DNA from: Sulfurovum sp.
GTDB taxonomy: Bacteria > Campylobacterota > Campylobacteria > Campylobacterales > Sulfurovaceae
Direction of reading: 5' to 3'
DNA: 64,000 nt
NCBI GenBank assembly: GCA_027049035.1
Contig: JALTVI010000066.1
Coordinates: 62,001-126,000 of the forward strand
A program made the position numbers and the translations under genes. Under the pieces are notes generated by a model. It saw only the letters and a list, made by a program, of their open reading frames with translations, was not told the origin of the DNA and made no database searches. Shown here in pieces: positions 54,720-63,198 of the stretch (the first letter of the stretch is position 1; every line of letters starts with the position of its first letter).

Positions 54720-55757
54720 CTAAACGTTCTTGCAGATCGACTCTGCATCGATCAACTCTTCAAGTTTGAAACGCTTGTCCTGTTTTTTCAGCTCATAGAG
54801 TGCACGGTATTTCACGAACTCACCCTCTTCAAACTCGTCGAAATAGGCTTCAATCTGATCGAGAAGTTCATATTCAAAGAGCAGATAGAGGTAGGCATTC
54901 TGCGCTTTTGGGTTCTCTTTCTGGTACTTTTTAAAGAGTGCCAGATTTTGCTCGGGAGAGAAGATCTTCTTGGTAAGACGTGCAATGCGCACGAAGTCGG
55001 CACACTTGAGCTTGAGTGCTTCAATGAAGTCCTGAAGAATTTCCGGAGTCAGACCGACCTCTTCATCCTCCACGGCACGCTCGAGCATTACCATGAAGTT
55101 CTCTACATCGAAAACTTTCGCATATTTGCGTGCTTTGAAGAATGTCTCACGGCTCGCAAAGATGCGCAGCGCCTCTTTGCGTACCAGTTCGGAAAACTTG
55201 TCCGAAGACTTCATCACCTCTTCGACAAAGTCAGGGTCGCTGGCAAGTCGGTTGAGACGGTTCTGGATGAGATGTGGATTGCCCTCGTTGAAGACTTTGG
55301 AGAGTTTGTTCTCTTTGAGGTCGACATATTCACCGTTTTTGATCTTGTTGAGAATGTTGACGATCTTGCTGAGTCTCTCACTGAGTCCTTCCACACCGTC
55401 TATGAGAGTCAGGTTTGACTTGCCAAGCAGGACGGCAGAGCGCTTGATATTGTCGACCATATACTTCTGCTCTTTGGGCTCGTTAAGCAGTGACCAGTAG
55501 AGTGCATCTTCGAGTGTTTCGGCGTCACTCTCCCACTTCTTGGTCTTGAAGTAACTCTTGACACCGTAATAGAACATGTGGATAACCGTAAAGACCAGCA
55601 GCAGCAGCATCGGCAAAATCACCCATACGGCTACCGGAAAGTTCAAATTCACGCCCATCACTTCAATCATGAAGTTGTTCGGGTTTACCACATGCACGAG
55701 TGCACCAACAATGCCCATCAGCGTCAATGCTGCAAAAATATACAGACCGAGTCTCAT
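54720..55757 (-). CDS. Membrane-anchored protein of unknown function
   Basis: 345 aa. Two N-terminal transmembrane helices (about 5-23 and 42-68) are followed by a cytoplasmic helical domain rich in Lys, Glu and Leu, without enzyme motifs. The C-terminal half has TPR-like helical pairs (NLALFKKYQKENPKAQNAYL). It sits in an operon with dusB downstream and dksA 30 bp upstream. Family not recognised; the genomic company suggests a conserved housekeeping role. Confidence 0.72.
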   Translation of the reverse strand: MRLGLYIFAALTLMGIVGALVHVVNPNNFMIEVMGVNLNFPVAVWVILPMLLLLVFTVIHMFYYGVKSYFKTKKWESDAETLEDALYWSLLNEPKEQKYMVDNIKRSAVLLGKSNLTLIDGVEGLSERLSKIVNILNKIKNGEYVDLKENKLSKVFNEGNPHLIQNRLNRLASDPDFVEEVMKSSDKFSELVRKEALRIFASRETFFKARKYAKVFDVENFMVMLERAVEDEEVGLTPEILQDFIEALKLKCADFVRIARLTKKIFSPEQNLALFKKYQKENPKAQNAYLYLLFEYELLDQIEAYFDEFEEGEFVKYRALYELKKQDKRFKLEELIDAESICKNV

Positions 55758-55787
55758 TATACTCCCCTTTTTGCAGCAGACAGGGGC

Positions 55788-56147
55788 TTACTGCTGCTGC
55801 TCTTTTTCGTTGATCTCCCTGCAGGTAATACAGAAACGGGCGAAGTTCTTGACCTCAAGGCGCGCCTTCCCGATAGGCTCTTCGCACATTTCACAAATCC
55901 CGTAGGTTCCGTTTTTTATTTTATCCAAAGCGAGGTCAATTTCCGCTAATTCCTTGCGCTGTTGCTCCAAAATTGCACTGTCGACAACCGATTCTGCGGA
56001 AGCGGCGGCATAATCTCCCTCGTCGTTGAGCTCGAGCGAACGCATTTCGTTCAGCTCCAGTGTAGTACCGGTCAGGTTCTTCTCTATCTGTACCCGTCTA
56101 TCGAGCAGCTTGTTTTTGAACATTTCAATCTCTTCTGGTGTCAGCAT
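55788..56147 (-). CDS. dksA: RNA polymerase-binding transcription factor DksA
   Basis: Binds the RNA polymerase secondary channel and works with ppGpp. 119 aa: coiled coil with tip DEGDYA (42-47), matching the DXXDXA signature. A four-Cys zinc finger follows (Cys85, Cys88, Cys106, Cys109) in CEMCEEPIG and CITCRE. It is shorter than E. coli DksA (151 aa), mainly at the N-terminus, as in other Campylobacterota. Confidence 0.93.
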   Translation of the reverse strand: MLTPEEIEMFKNKLLDRRVQIEKNLTGTTLELNEMRSLELNDEGDYAAASAESVVDSAILEQQRKELAEIDLALDKIKNGTYGICEMCEEPIGKARLEVKNFARFCITCREINEKEQQQ

Positions 56148-56159
56148 ACGTTTCTTTTC

Positions 56160-56621
56160 CTATTTGTGATATGGGTGATTGTTGTTGATCGTCAGACCGC
56201 GGAAGATCTGTTCGAGCAGCACAACTTTCACCAGCTTGTGTGAAAGCGTAATTTTACCAAATGATACAGCTTTATTACATTTGCTTAGAAAATCCCTCTC
56301 AAGCCCGTAGGCACCGCCAATGTAGAAGTTTACCGTTGCGCTATCCTTAAGCAGATTTGCGAATTGGTGACTGTCAACCTCTTTTGAAGCGGGGTCCAAT
56401 GCGACATTAAATCCGGTTGCAAGATATCTCTCGAACGCTTTGCTGTAAGCTTTTTGCGCCGCCTCGGGTGAAATATCGTGCGCCTTGGCCGTCTCTTTGT
56501 CGAAAAGTTCGATCACCTCCACCTTCGCAAAGGGTTTGGCGATCTTCTTGTAGTGCTCCACCAGCGAAGCATAGAGCTGGTCTTTCCCTTTCTTGTCGAT
56601 AATGATAACGTTGATTTTCAT
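56160..56621 (-). CDS. rlmH: 23S rRNA pseudouridine-1915 N3-methyltransferase
   Basis: SPOUT methyltransferase, 153 aa. The C-terminal knot motif FYIGGAYGLERD and SFGKITLSHKLVKVVLLEQIFR, ending HPYHK, are diagnostic. ATG 56621 has TTGGAG upstream; the frame open beyond it has no ribosome site and would run into the divergent neighbour. It is 12 bp before dksA on minus, so co-transcription is likely. Confidence 0.94.
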   Translation of the reverse strand: MKINVIIIDKKGKDQLYASLVEHYKKIAKPFAKVEVIELFDKETAKAHDISPEAAQKAYSKAFERYLATGFNVALDPASKEVDSHQFANLLKDSATVNFYIGGAYGLERDFLSKCNKAVSFGKITLSHKLVKVVLLEQIFRGLTINNNHPYHK

Positions 56622-56694
56622 ACACAACTCCAAAAATTTCGTTATTGTACCGCTTTTTGCTACAATTTGCACAGCAAAATCTAAGGAGCGTACC

Positions 56695-57393
56695 ATGAGC
56701 GACATCCAGCTTGGCATCTACCCGCTGCACTACGAGCAGGTAACCGACATGGCGTTTCTTTGGCAGCAAGTCTACCCCAATATGCAGCGCAACTACTACT
56801 GGACCGACAACTACAGTCCGGAATATTATATCGCTCAGGCACAGGCGGGCTTCATCGCCGTCACCGATATCTACCAGGGTATAGAACTGCTGCTGCCCGA
56901 GATTCAGTTCTCCTACGCCCTGCTCCATTACGAAAACCTCCATACAAGCCGAAAAGTGGAAAAACTTCTTGACTGCGGCGTAGAGCTGACCGTTACATCG
57001 GAAATCGATACCGTCTGCGAAAAGATACGCAGCTATCACAAAAACTGCTGGCTTACCCCCGCCTACCAGGCAACACTCAATGCAACGAAACATGTCGAAG
57101 CGGACTTTCAGATAGTCGCGGCATACATTGAAGAGGAGGGAGAGATGATCGCAGGTGAAGTCGGCTACATCATCGGTGACAGCTACACCAGCCTCAGCGG
57201 CTTCTCCAGCCGCCAAAAGCGCTTTCGCAACTACGGTACCGCACAGCTTGTACTGCTGGCACACTTTCTGCATGAACACGGCATCGATTTCTGGAACCTG
57301 GGACAGAGCTATATGCCCTACAAGTTCGCGCTGGGTGCCGTGCAGTATGAGCGTGAAGCCTTTTTGAAACTGTGGTTCGAACATACACGCTGA
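56695..57393 (+). CDS. GNAT-fold aminoacyl transferase, leucyl/phenylalanyl-tRNA-protein transferase-like
   Basis: 232 aa from ATG 56695 (AAGGAGCGTACC upstream). The segments NYYWTDNYSPEYYIAQAQAGF, GEVGYIIGDSYTSLSGFSSR and YGTAQLVLLAHFLHEHGIDFWNLG follow the order of conserved blocks in Aat. Aat adds Leu/Phe to N-terminal Arg/Lys of proteins for ClpAPS degradation. The match is by pattern only and the sequence is divergent, so another acyltransfer role is possible. Confidence 0.68.
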   Translation: MSDIQLGIYPLHYEQVTDMAFLWQQVYPNMQRNYYWTDNYSPEYYIAQAQAGFIAVTDIYQGIELLLPEIQFSYALLHYENLHTSRKVEKLLDCGVELTVTSEIDTVCEKIRSYHKNCWLTPAYQATLNATKHVEADFQIVAAYIEEEGEMIAGEVGYIIGDSYTSLSGFSSRQKRFRNYGTAQLVLLAHFLHEHGIDFWNLGQSYMPYKFALGAVQYEREAFLKLWFEHTR

Positions 57394-57402
57394 GACACAG
57401 CG

Positions 57403-58002
57403 TCACACCATCGGTACCGACCACTTCCTGTAGTAGGCGACCATCCGCAGTGTTACCCCGAACAGAAAGAGCAGGGAGAGTGTCAGAAAGTTGATGGCAT
57501 CGGCACGTTGCAGTGCAAAGACACCCAACCCGATCAGTAGTGAGACCGTACCGTAAAAGCCTGTTTTGAAGACAAAAGGCACTTCGTTGATGATGACATC
57601 ACGCGTGATGCCTCCGCCTACAGCCGTAATGAATGCCAGTGCCAGCACACCGGTGAGATTGAGTCCCTCTTCCAGCGCGATCATCGCACCTGTAATACTG
57701 AAGGAGATGAGCCCGATAGAGTCACTGAGGATGAAAAAAGGACGGTTTTCTATGGAGTCTCGTTTATGAAAACGGAAGAGAATCAGCAGTGTCATGACCC
57801 CCAGTATCATTGCAGCAGGCACATTGCTGCTGAAAGCGTACGGAGTACGGTCGGCAATGACATCACGGATGATCCCCCCGCCAAAGGCGGTAAGAAATAC
57901 GGAGATGAGGACACCCAGAAAATCGAGCCTGCTGCGCACACCGACAAAAAAGCCGGATATGGCAAAGGCGACAATGCCGATATATTCAGCTACTTCGAAC
58001 AT
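57403..58002 (-). CDS. Trimeric intracellular cation (TRIC) channel family protein
   Basis: 199 aa, formerly UPF0126. About seven hydrophobic segments with two repeated halves, each carrying the Gly-rich motif: FGGGIIRDVIADRTP and VGGGITRDVIINEVP. The duplication supports the family, whose bacterial members form homotrimeric potassium-permeable channels. It converges on the Aat-like gene with 9 bp between. Confidence 0.9.
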   Translation of the reverse strand: MFEVAEYIGIVAFAISGFFVGVRSRLDFLGVLISVFLTAFGGGIIRDVIADRTPYAFSSNVPAAMILGVMTLLILFRFHKRDSIENRPFFILSDSIGLISFSITGAMIALEEGLNLTGVLALAFITAVGGGITRDVIINEVPFVFKTGFYGTVSLLIGLGVFALQRADAINFLTLSLLFLFGVTLRMVAYYRKWSVPMV

Positions 58003-58043
58003 CCGTTCTCCTTTTTAGGATAAATTATACTAAAATAGCCTTC

Positions 58044-58517
58044 ATGAAATTGCAAACAAAGCCCAAAAGCATCCTCTTCGTCTGTCTTGGAAACATCTGT
58101 CGCAGTCCGCTTGCAGAAGGCATCGCCAAAGTGCACCTTGAAAAGAAGGGACTTGCATGGAAAGCCGACTCGGCCGGTACCAGCGGATGGCATAAGGGGG
58201 AACCGCCCTGCGAAAATTCCGTTAAAGTCGCCAAGGCACACGGTGTAGAGATCGGCCACCAGCGTTCACGTCCGATATGCGAATCGGACAAAAGCGCTTA
58301 CGACCATATTGTTGCACTTGACAGGAAAAATCTTACAGACCTCAAAGTACAGGGCTTTTCCAACGTCCATCTGCTTGGAGACTTCGGCGGGTTTGGGGGA
58401 GAGGATGTGCCCGACCCCTACTACTTTCCCGGTTTCGAGGGGTTTGAAAAGGTATACAGCATGATCGAAATCTGCGTTCATGACTTCATTGAAAAGGTAG
58501 AGAATGGAAGCCTCTGA
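58044..58517 (+). CDS. Low-molecular-weight protein-tyrosine phosphatase
   Basis: 157 aa. The phosphate loop CLGNICRS has catalytic Cys14 and Arg20, and the general acid lies in DVPDPYYF (about residue 118). It dephosphorylates phosphotyrosine in substrates such as exopolysaccharide kinases, or acts on small molecules. Its end overlaps the cutA start by 14 bp, so the genes are translationally coupled. Confidence 0.92.
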   Translation: MKLQTKPKSILFVCLGNICRSPLAEGIAKVHLEKKGLAWKADSAGTSGWHKGEPPCENSVKVAKAHGVEIGHQRSRPICESDKSAYDHIVALDRKNLTDLKVQGFSNVHLLGDFGGFGGEDVPDPYYFPGFEGFEKVYSMIEICVHDFIEKVENGSL

Positions 58518-58866
58518 CTACTGCACTGTAACAACCACCACCGACAATGACGAGAATGTCGAACTGATTACCCAGACACTGCTGCAGGAGGAGCTTGCCG
58601 CCTGCATACAGAAGAGCCCCATCGAGAGCTCCTACCGGTGGAAAGGAAAGATCATCACTTCCCGCGAGATCAGGCTCGACATCAAGACCAAAACCTCACT
58701 CTATCCGCAGGTGAAAGAGACTATCGAGCGCCTGCACACCTACGATGTGCCGGAGATCATGATGAAGCAGTTCGATGACGCCAAGTTCGACTATCTGCGC
58801 TGGATAGATGATGTGACAAAAAAAGACCCTGTTATCGAGTGTGCCAGTGAAGAGGTGTGGCAGTAA
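58504..58866 (+). CDS. cutA: Divalent-cation tolerance protein CutA
   Basis: 120 aa. It keeps LAACIQKSPIESSYRWKGKI and, near the end, the PEIM segment with its substrate-facing loop, both conserved in this trimeric signal-protein-like family. E. coli mutants affect copper tolerance, but the molecular function is unclear. It overlaps the phosphatase gene by 14 bp. Confidence 0.87.
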   Translation: MEASDYCTVTTTTDNDENVELITQTLLQEELAACIQKSPIESSYRWKGKIITSREIRLDIKTKTSLYPQVKETIERLHTYDVPEIMMKQFDDAKFDYLRWIDDVTKKDPVIECASEEVWQ

Positions 58867-58869
58867 CCC

Positions 58870-60222
58870 TCATTCAGCCAGTATGTCGAGCAGATCGTAA
58901 AACTCTTCCGGTGACACATAGCCGTAAATCGTTTCATCCTTCAATCGTTCCCCATGGCTGTCGAAAAAGAGGATGGTCGGGGTTCCAAAGACTTTGAAAC
59001 GGCGTTTGATCGCCATACTCTTCTCATCGGAGTGATTGGTAATGTTTACACGCACCGCCACGAACTTCTCATTCAGAATCTTTTTGACACGCCAATCTTT
59101 CAGCGTTGTCGCTTTCATCTTTTTGCACACACTGCAGGTATCGCTGTAGAAGTAGACCACAAGCGGTTTGCCCGCTTTCTGTGCTTTTTGCTGTGCTGCC
59201 TCAAAGGCGTTCATGTCAGAGACAAGTTCAAACGGAAGGGTTTGGGGCACACCGCGTTCGCTTGCAACCACAACAGGCTCACTTTTCAACGGCTGCCACA
59301 TATCTTCTGCACCCTTTGCCGCTCCTGCAAGCAAAATAACACCCCATACCAGCAGCACGACACCCAGTGCTTTTTTCACGTAGGTGAAGCCTGATACAGG
59401 CTGCGGCAGTGGTTCGAGGGCATCGAGGTAGACACCAATGGCTATGGCAAAAAGCCCCCAAGTAAGCAGTTCGGAGACGAGGTTGAGTTCATTGAAGAGG
59501 TAAATCGCCACGGCAAGCAGCAGGACACCGAAAAAGTGCTTGACACTGTCCATCCATCCGCCTGCTTTGGGAATGAGGCTCCCCGCCCCTACACCCACGA
59601 CAATAAGTGGTACCCCCATACCGAGTGCCAGCGAGAACATTGTCAGTGCCCCAAGGCCGGCATCCTGTGTGGCGATGGCGACACTGAGAAACGAAATGAG
59701 CACCGGTGAAACACAGGCACCCAGAATGAGCGCGGAGACCGCCCCCAGGGCAAATACCATCACGAACGAACCGCCCTTGAGTTTACGTGACTGTGCATCG
59801 AGTCTGGACTGTAAAAAAGCCGGCAGTTGGATAGTATAGACACCGAACATTGCCAGTGCCATCAGGACAAAGACCAGACTCATCGCCCCGATGGCCCAGA
59901 CATTCTGAAAGTACGACTGCAGCTGTTCCCCTGTCGCCCCCGCAAGCGCACCCATTACGGTGTAGGTTGCCGCTGTACCAAGCACATAGGCAAGCGAGAG
60001 CCAGAAAGCCCTGAGTTTTGTCAGGTTTTCACCCTGCCCTGCAATGATACTTGAGACAATCGGCACCATCGGCAGCACACAGGGTGTAAAGGTCAGCAGC
60101 AGACCCGCACCGAACGCGCCTGCCATCACGCCAATGGTACTTTGTGTCAAAGGGGCTGTATCTGTACCAAAGAGTGCCGTAGTGAGAAATAGTATCCATA
60201 ACGTTATTGCAAAGTGTCGCAT
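58870..60222 (-). CDS. dsbD: Thiol:disulfide interchange protein DsbD without alpha domain
   Basis: 450 aa. Signal/first helix, then a CcdA-like beta domain with Cys pairs in FTPCVLPM and GACVSPVL, eight helices, and a C-terminal thioredoxin-like gamma domain with CSVC (Cys363, Cys366). It passes electrons from cytoplasmic thioredoxin to periplasmic thiols. E. coli DsbD (about 565 aa) starts with a soluble alpha domain; here it is missing, so a separate acceptor is needed, possibly for cytochrome c maturation. ATG 60222 has AGAGG upstream. Confidence 0.9.
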   Translation of the reverse strand: MRHFAITLWILFLTTALFGTDTAPLTQSTIGVMAGAFGAGLLLTFTPCVLPMVPIVSSIIAGQGENLTKLRAFWLSLAYVLGTAATYTVMGALAGATGEQLQSYFQNVWAIGAMSLVFVLMALAMFGVYTIQLPAFLQSRLDAQSRKLKGGSFVMVFALGAVSALILGACVSPVLISFLSVAIATQDAGLGALTMFSLALGMGVPLIVVGVGAGSLIPKAGGWMDSVKHFFGVLLLAVAIYLFNELNLVSELLTWGLFAIAIGVYLDALEPLPQPVSGFTYVKKALGVVLLVWGVILLAGAAKGAEDMWQPLKSEPVVVASERGVPQTLPFELVSDMNAFEAAQQKAQKAGKPLVVYFYSDTCSVCKKMKATTLKDWRVKKILNEKFVAVRVNITNHSDEKSMAIKRRFKVFGTPTILFFDSHGERLKDETIYGYVSPEEFYDLLDILAE

Positions 60223-60279
60223 AGAGAACCTCTTTTTTTGACAGTTTATGTAAAAAGTGTGCATTCAGTGTGCAACACT

Positions 60280-60954
60280 CTATAAAAGTCCTTTAAGTAC
60301 TTCAAGATAATTCTGAATATACTTCTCTTTCTCTTTGCGCCTGTACTGCATCACCCAACGCGGATGCGGCAGTACCTCTATGGTATCGAAAAAGTCGTAG
60401 CGTGCATTGAGTGCTTTCAGGTAGTCAAGGTTTTTGCCCTGCCCCACTGTAGCGATGCTTCGGCTGACATTGGGGTACGCCATCTGCTTTTTAATGCTTT
60501 CCACAATCAGCGGTTCAAAATAGGCAAGCGTTTCTCTGTCGTCATAGTAGTTATAGTTTTTACCGTTGCGCAGCAGCCCGAAAGGCAGTACAGTCGTAAA
60601 AAGAAAATCACCGTAAAAGCATTCAGGCCCGCCATAGGCATCGACCACTTCACAGATGAAGTTGGCACTGAGCTCACTGCGCTTCTCAAGCGTATTTTCA
60701 ATGCCGCACTTCTCCTCCATCAAAATCGGGTCGGTAAACCCCACACCTGTCAGTCCTGCACCGTGCCTGCCGGGGTTAATGCCAAAGATCAGCCTTCGAG
60801 GACCGGTATCATCATAGTACTTTCGGTAAAAAGTCTCCATTACCCTGCGGGTTTCGGGAGTGTCATAGGGGTAGATAATCTCCACACCGTTTGGCGGAGA
60901 GAAGGTTTTCGGGAGGGAGAAGTAGAAGTTCAGTATTGCATCTGCGAATGTCAT
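60280..60954 (-). CDS. Uracil-DNA glycosylase superfamily protein, SMUG2-like (DUF4918)
   Basis: 224 aa. FGINPGRHGAGLTGVGFTDP (about 57-76) is the active-site block of the family and LPHPRWVMQYR near the end supplies the conserved His. These match SMUG2-type base-excision enzymes. It overlaps the PIN gene by 4 bp (60951-60954), which is chance operon packing or shared control. Confidence 0.8.
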   Translation of the reverse strand: MTFADAILNFYFSLPKTFSPPNGVEIIYPYDTPETRRVMETFYRKYYDDTGPRRLIFGINPGRHGAGLTGVGFTDPILMEEKCGIENTLEKRSELSANFICEVVDAYGGPECFYGDFLFTTVLPFGLLRNGKNYNYYDDRETLAYFEPLIVESIKKQMAYPNVSRSIATVGQGKNLDYLKALNARYDFFDTIEVLPHPRWVMQYRRKEKEKYIQNYLEVLKGLL

Positions 60955-61382
60955 ACAAACCTCTTTACAAAGGTTTTGGAGTCCATTATCGCTATCTCCT
61001 TTGAAACAAAACGCTTGTCATTACTGACGATAACATCACAACCGATATTACGTGCCATAATATACTGAATCGTATCCTCAAGATCTTTGTAGTCCCCGTC
61101 TTCTCTCATAAGGGCAATCGTCTGTGCGAGTTCATCTTCTCCAAAAGGGATGATGCTGACACTCTGTTTAAGCAGTTCTATCGCATCCAATGCTTCATTT
61201 TTCGTTCTGTATTTTGCGGTAATGTAGTATACATTCGTTGCAATATCACAGCTTGTATATATCGTCATCCTTTTTGCCAATGCCCCTGTGTAAGCCAAAT
61301 AACTCTCTGTATGGGTCGACCTGTTCCTGTCAAAAATATCATTGAAGATATTGGCGTCAAAAAAGATCTTTTTAACTCTCAC
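60951..61382 (-). CDS. PIN-domain ribonuclease toxin (VapC-like)
   Basis: 143 aa. FFDANIFNDIFD carries the first catalytic Asp (residue 9); DLEDTIQYIMA and DVIVSNDKRF supply the remaining acidic residues. The order fits an active PIN nuclease. It overlaps the RHH gene upstream by 11 bp, the standard antitoxin-toxin order. Target RNA unknown. Confidence 0.83.
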   Translation of the reverse strand: MRVKKIFFDANIFNDIFDRNRSTHTESYLAYTGALAKRMTIYTSCDIATNVYYITAKYRTKNEALDAIELLKQSVSIIPFGEDELAQTIALMREDGDYKDLEDTIQYIMARNIGCDVIVSNDKRFVSKEIAIMDSKTFVKRFV

Positions 61383-61608
61383 TATTCGCCTTTATCCACT
61401 GAATATCGACATGTTCAGGAAACATACCCGTAAACATTCCGGAGAGCTTTTCTGCCGCTTCCAGTTTTTTCTCTATCTCGAACTCCGCAGCTTTTTCTTC
61501 AATAAGCTCCTGTATCACCTGACTCTGCTTCTTATCCATCTTTTTGGCAAGATACGCCAGATCTTCCGCCACTTTTTCAGGCATCGTAAAATTTTTACGC
61601 ACAGACAT
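61372..61608 (-). CDS. Ribbon-helix-helix antitoxin
   Basis: 78 aa from ATG 61608 (AGGAG upstream). The N-terminal beta strand (VRKNFTMPEKVAEDL) and helices (KKQSQVIQELIEEKA) form an RHH DNA-binding fold. The C-terminal tail (about 50-78) would wrap the toxin. It overlaps the PIN gene by 11 bp. Confidence 0.8.
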   Translation of the reverse strand: MSVRKNFTMPEKVAEDLAYLAKKMDKKQSQVIQELIEEKAAEFEIEKKLEAAEKLSGMFTGMFPEHVDIQWIKANSES

Positions 61609-61623
61609 GAATACTCCTATAAA

Positions 61624-61670
61624 AGTGTGTACTTGAATATACATATTATAGCATATTTTTTATACACACT
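61624..61670 (-). promoter_or_regulatory. Promoter and candidate operator of the RHH/PIN pair
   Basis: Perfect 8-bp inverted repeat AGTGTGTA (61624-61631) and TACACACT (61663-61670). The -10 TATAAT (61650-61645 on minus) lies between the arms. This is where an RHH antitoxin would bind for autoregulation. Confidence 0.55.
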
Positions 61671-61689
61671 ATGTCGCATTGTTATTTTA

Positions 61690-62196
61690 CTACACCTCTT
61701 CCATCTTGTTCTTCCAGTAGTTTATCCATGTTTGCCGCAAATCGTGCGGATCAACATTACGGTATTGCGGGGGAAGATTGCGTCGAAGCTTGATGTGAAA
61801 CTTTTTTGTCAGATTTTCATTTTTCATGATACAGACAAACCCGTTGGCACCCTGCTGATGACAGCCGTAGACGGTAAAGGCGTCTATATCGAGTCCCTGC
61901 TTTTTGAGCTGATCTATGTTGTCCTGAAGCAGTGCTTCGAAGATACGCTCCTGATTTTCGGGCGTGCGCCACTGCGAAACGGGAATATTGAGTTTTTTGG
62001 CGTAGAACCTTCCGGTCGAGGGAAGTATCTGGTACTTGCCGTAGGCACCCGTTTTTTTATTCACAGCCGTATAGCTGGCATTGCGGGTCTCTACCTTAAC
62101 AATCTTCTCTTTGATCTCGTCAAGCGAAGGATCACCACAACCGCTCAACCCTATCATGAAAAGTGCCCCCGCATATAACGTAAGATATTTTCTCAT
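61690..62196 (-). CDS. Lysozyme-like / transglycosylase lipoprotein
   Basis: 168 aa. Lipobox LSGC with Cys20. VETRNASYTAV and KTGAYGKYQILPSTGRFYAK (about 35-65), with a Glu before the GAYGKYQ motif, resemble the catalytic core of SLT-type lytic transglycosylases. Two Cys in the C-terminal half (GCHQ, FVCIM) may pair. Probably lipid-anchored in the envelope and acting on peptidoglycan. The family call is by motif. Confidence 0.7.
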   Translation of the reverse strand: MRKYLTLYAGALFMIGLSGCGDPSLDEIKEKIVKVETRNASYTAVNKKTGAYGKYQILPSTGRFYAKKLNIPVSQWRTPENQERIFEALLQDNIDQLKKQGLDIDAFTVYGCHQQGANGFVCIMKNENLTKKFHIKLRRNLPPQYRNVDPHDLRQTWINYWKNKMEEV

Positions 62197-62360
62197 CCAG
62201 TGCTACTCCCTTGTAGTGATAAACGGTTGCTAAAGAACAACTGCCCATTTTTGAATTATAGCACTTATCCAACCACTTGTGAATGGCATTTTAAAAATTG
62301 TTTTCATATGTAAATGCCTAGTTTTACGTATGGAAGTATCTTACTGGTCTATAAAAATCC

Positions 62361-62392
62361 CTTTCGTTCAAATTTTGTTACAATAACGAAAG
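62361..62392 (+). promoter_or_regulatory. Promoter with flanking inverted repeat
   Basis: Perfect arms CTTTCGTT (62361-62368) and AACGAAAG (62385-62392) enclose 16 nt ending in the -10-like TACAAT (62379-62384). It lies 20 bp upstream of the leader ORF start and reads towards it, so a repressor could block the core promoter. Confidence 0.5.
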
Positions 62393-62411
62393 TGACATAA
62401 GAGGTAAAAGA

Positions 62412-62447
62412 ATGAAACTATATACATTGGGACAGTGCCATGATTGA
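62412..62447 (+). CDS. 11-codon leader ORF
   Basis: MKLYTLGQCHD followed by TGA. The ATG has a good Shine-Dalgarno (AAGAGGT, 7 nt away). The stop overlaps the start of the next gene (ATG 62440) by 8 bp, and that start lacks its own strong site. It therefore probably acts in translational coupling rather than as a functional peptide. Confidence 0.5.
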   Translation: MKLYTLGQCHD

Positions 62448-63174
62448 AACACTACTTTATGTTGCCGGACTCGGTTTTATCGGCATATACACTCTTCTAC
62501 CACTCTTGGTCTACAGCCAAAACAGACAACCCGAACGCTTTAGACTCGATTCGGTTCCCAAAGAGACCGTTATGGAAGAGACAGAGGAGCGTTTTCATGC
62601 ATTGGCGGAGGAGATCGAAGCAAACGGGTTTGGCTATATCGCCGCTTCGGCTTTTTCAATGCAGCAGACCGCTACGCACTTTATGCTTTTTGGCAATGAA
62701 GAGAAAAAACTCTATATCATGTTAACACAGGTCAGCAATCCCAATGTCCCTACAGAGATATTTCCCGAGGTCTCTCAACTCTTTGACGACGATACCGTTA
62801 TCGATGTGCTAAACGCCTCTATGGATCCGGCGTATCCACCCTCACCGAGAAAAGTGATGTTCCGCTTTCCTGAAGCACAAAACGTTTCCGAACTTGTTGC
62901 CATAACCGAAAAGATCATCGCATCCTACCTTGCTTCCAAAACAGCCGTTACCTTTCCCAAAGGCAGAGAGCTTGAGACCATCGCAAGGCTGCTCAACGAG
63001 GAGCAGGATGAACTCATCGCCAAAGGGTATTTCAAAAAAGAGGGTCATAACGGTATGCGCGGAGTGACCCTTAAAGGCGCCTATCTTATGACCTGGAAAC
63101 TGCTTTGGCCGATAAAACAGATACGGCAATCACGCAACAGGGCATTTGCTCAAAAGGTTTTGGCAGAGGCATAA
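62440..63174 (+). CDS. Membrane-anchored protein of unknown function
   Basis: 244 aa. One N-terminal transmembrane helix (about 4-24) is followed by a soluble alpha/beta part (MLFGNEEKKLYIMLTQ) and a basic C-terminus. No family recognised. Start at ATG 62440, coupled to the leader ORF. First full gene of a plus-strand run of unknown genes to the window edge. Confidence 0.7.
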   Translation: MIETLLYVAGLGFIGIYTLLPLLVYSQNRQPERFRLDSVPKETVMEETEERFHALAEEIEANGFGYIAASAFSMQQTATHFMLFGNEEKKLYIMLTQVSNPNVPTEIFPEVSQLFDDDTVIDVLNASMDPAYPPSPRKVMFRFPEAQNVSELVAITEKIIASYLASKTAVTFPKGRELETIARLLNEEQDELIAKGYFKKEGHNGMRGVTLKGAYLMTWKLLWPIKQIRQSRNRAFAQKVLAEA

Positions 63175-63198
63175 GAAAGAAGAGAGATCAAAGCTAAC

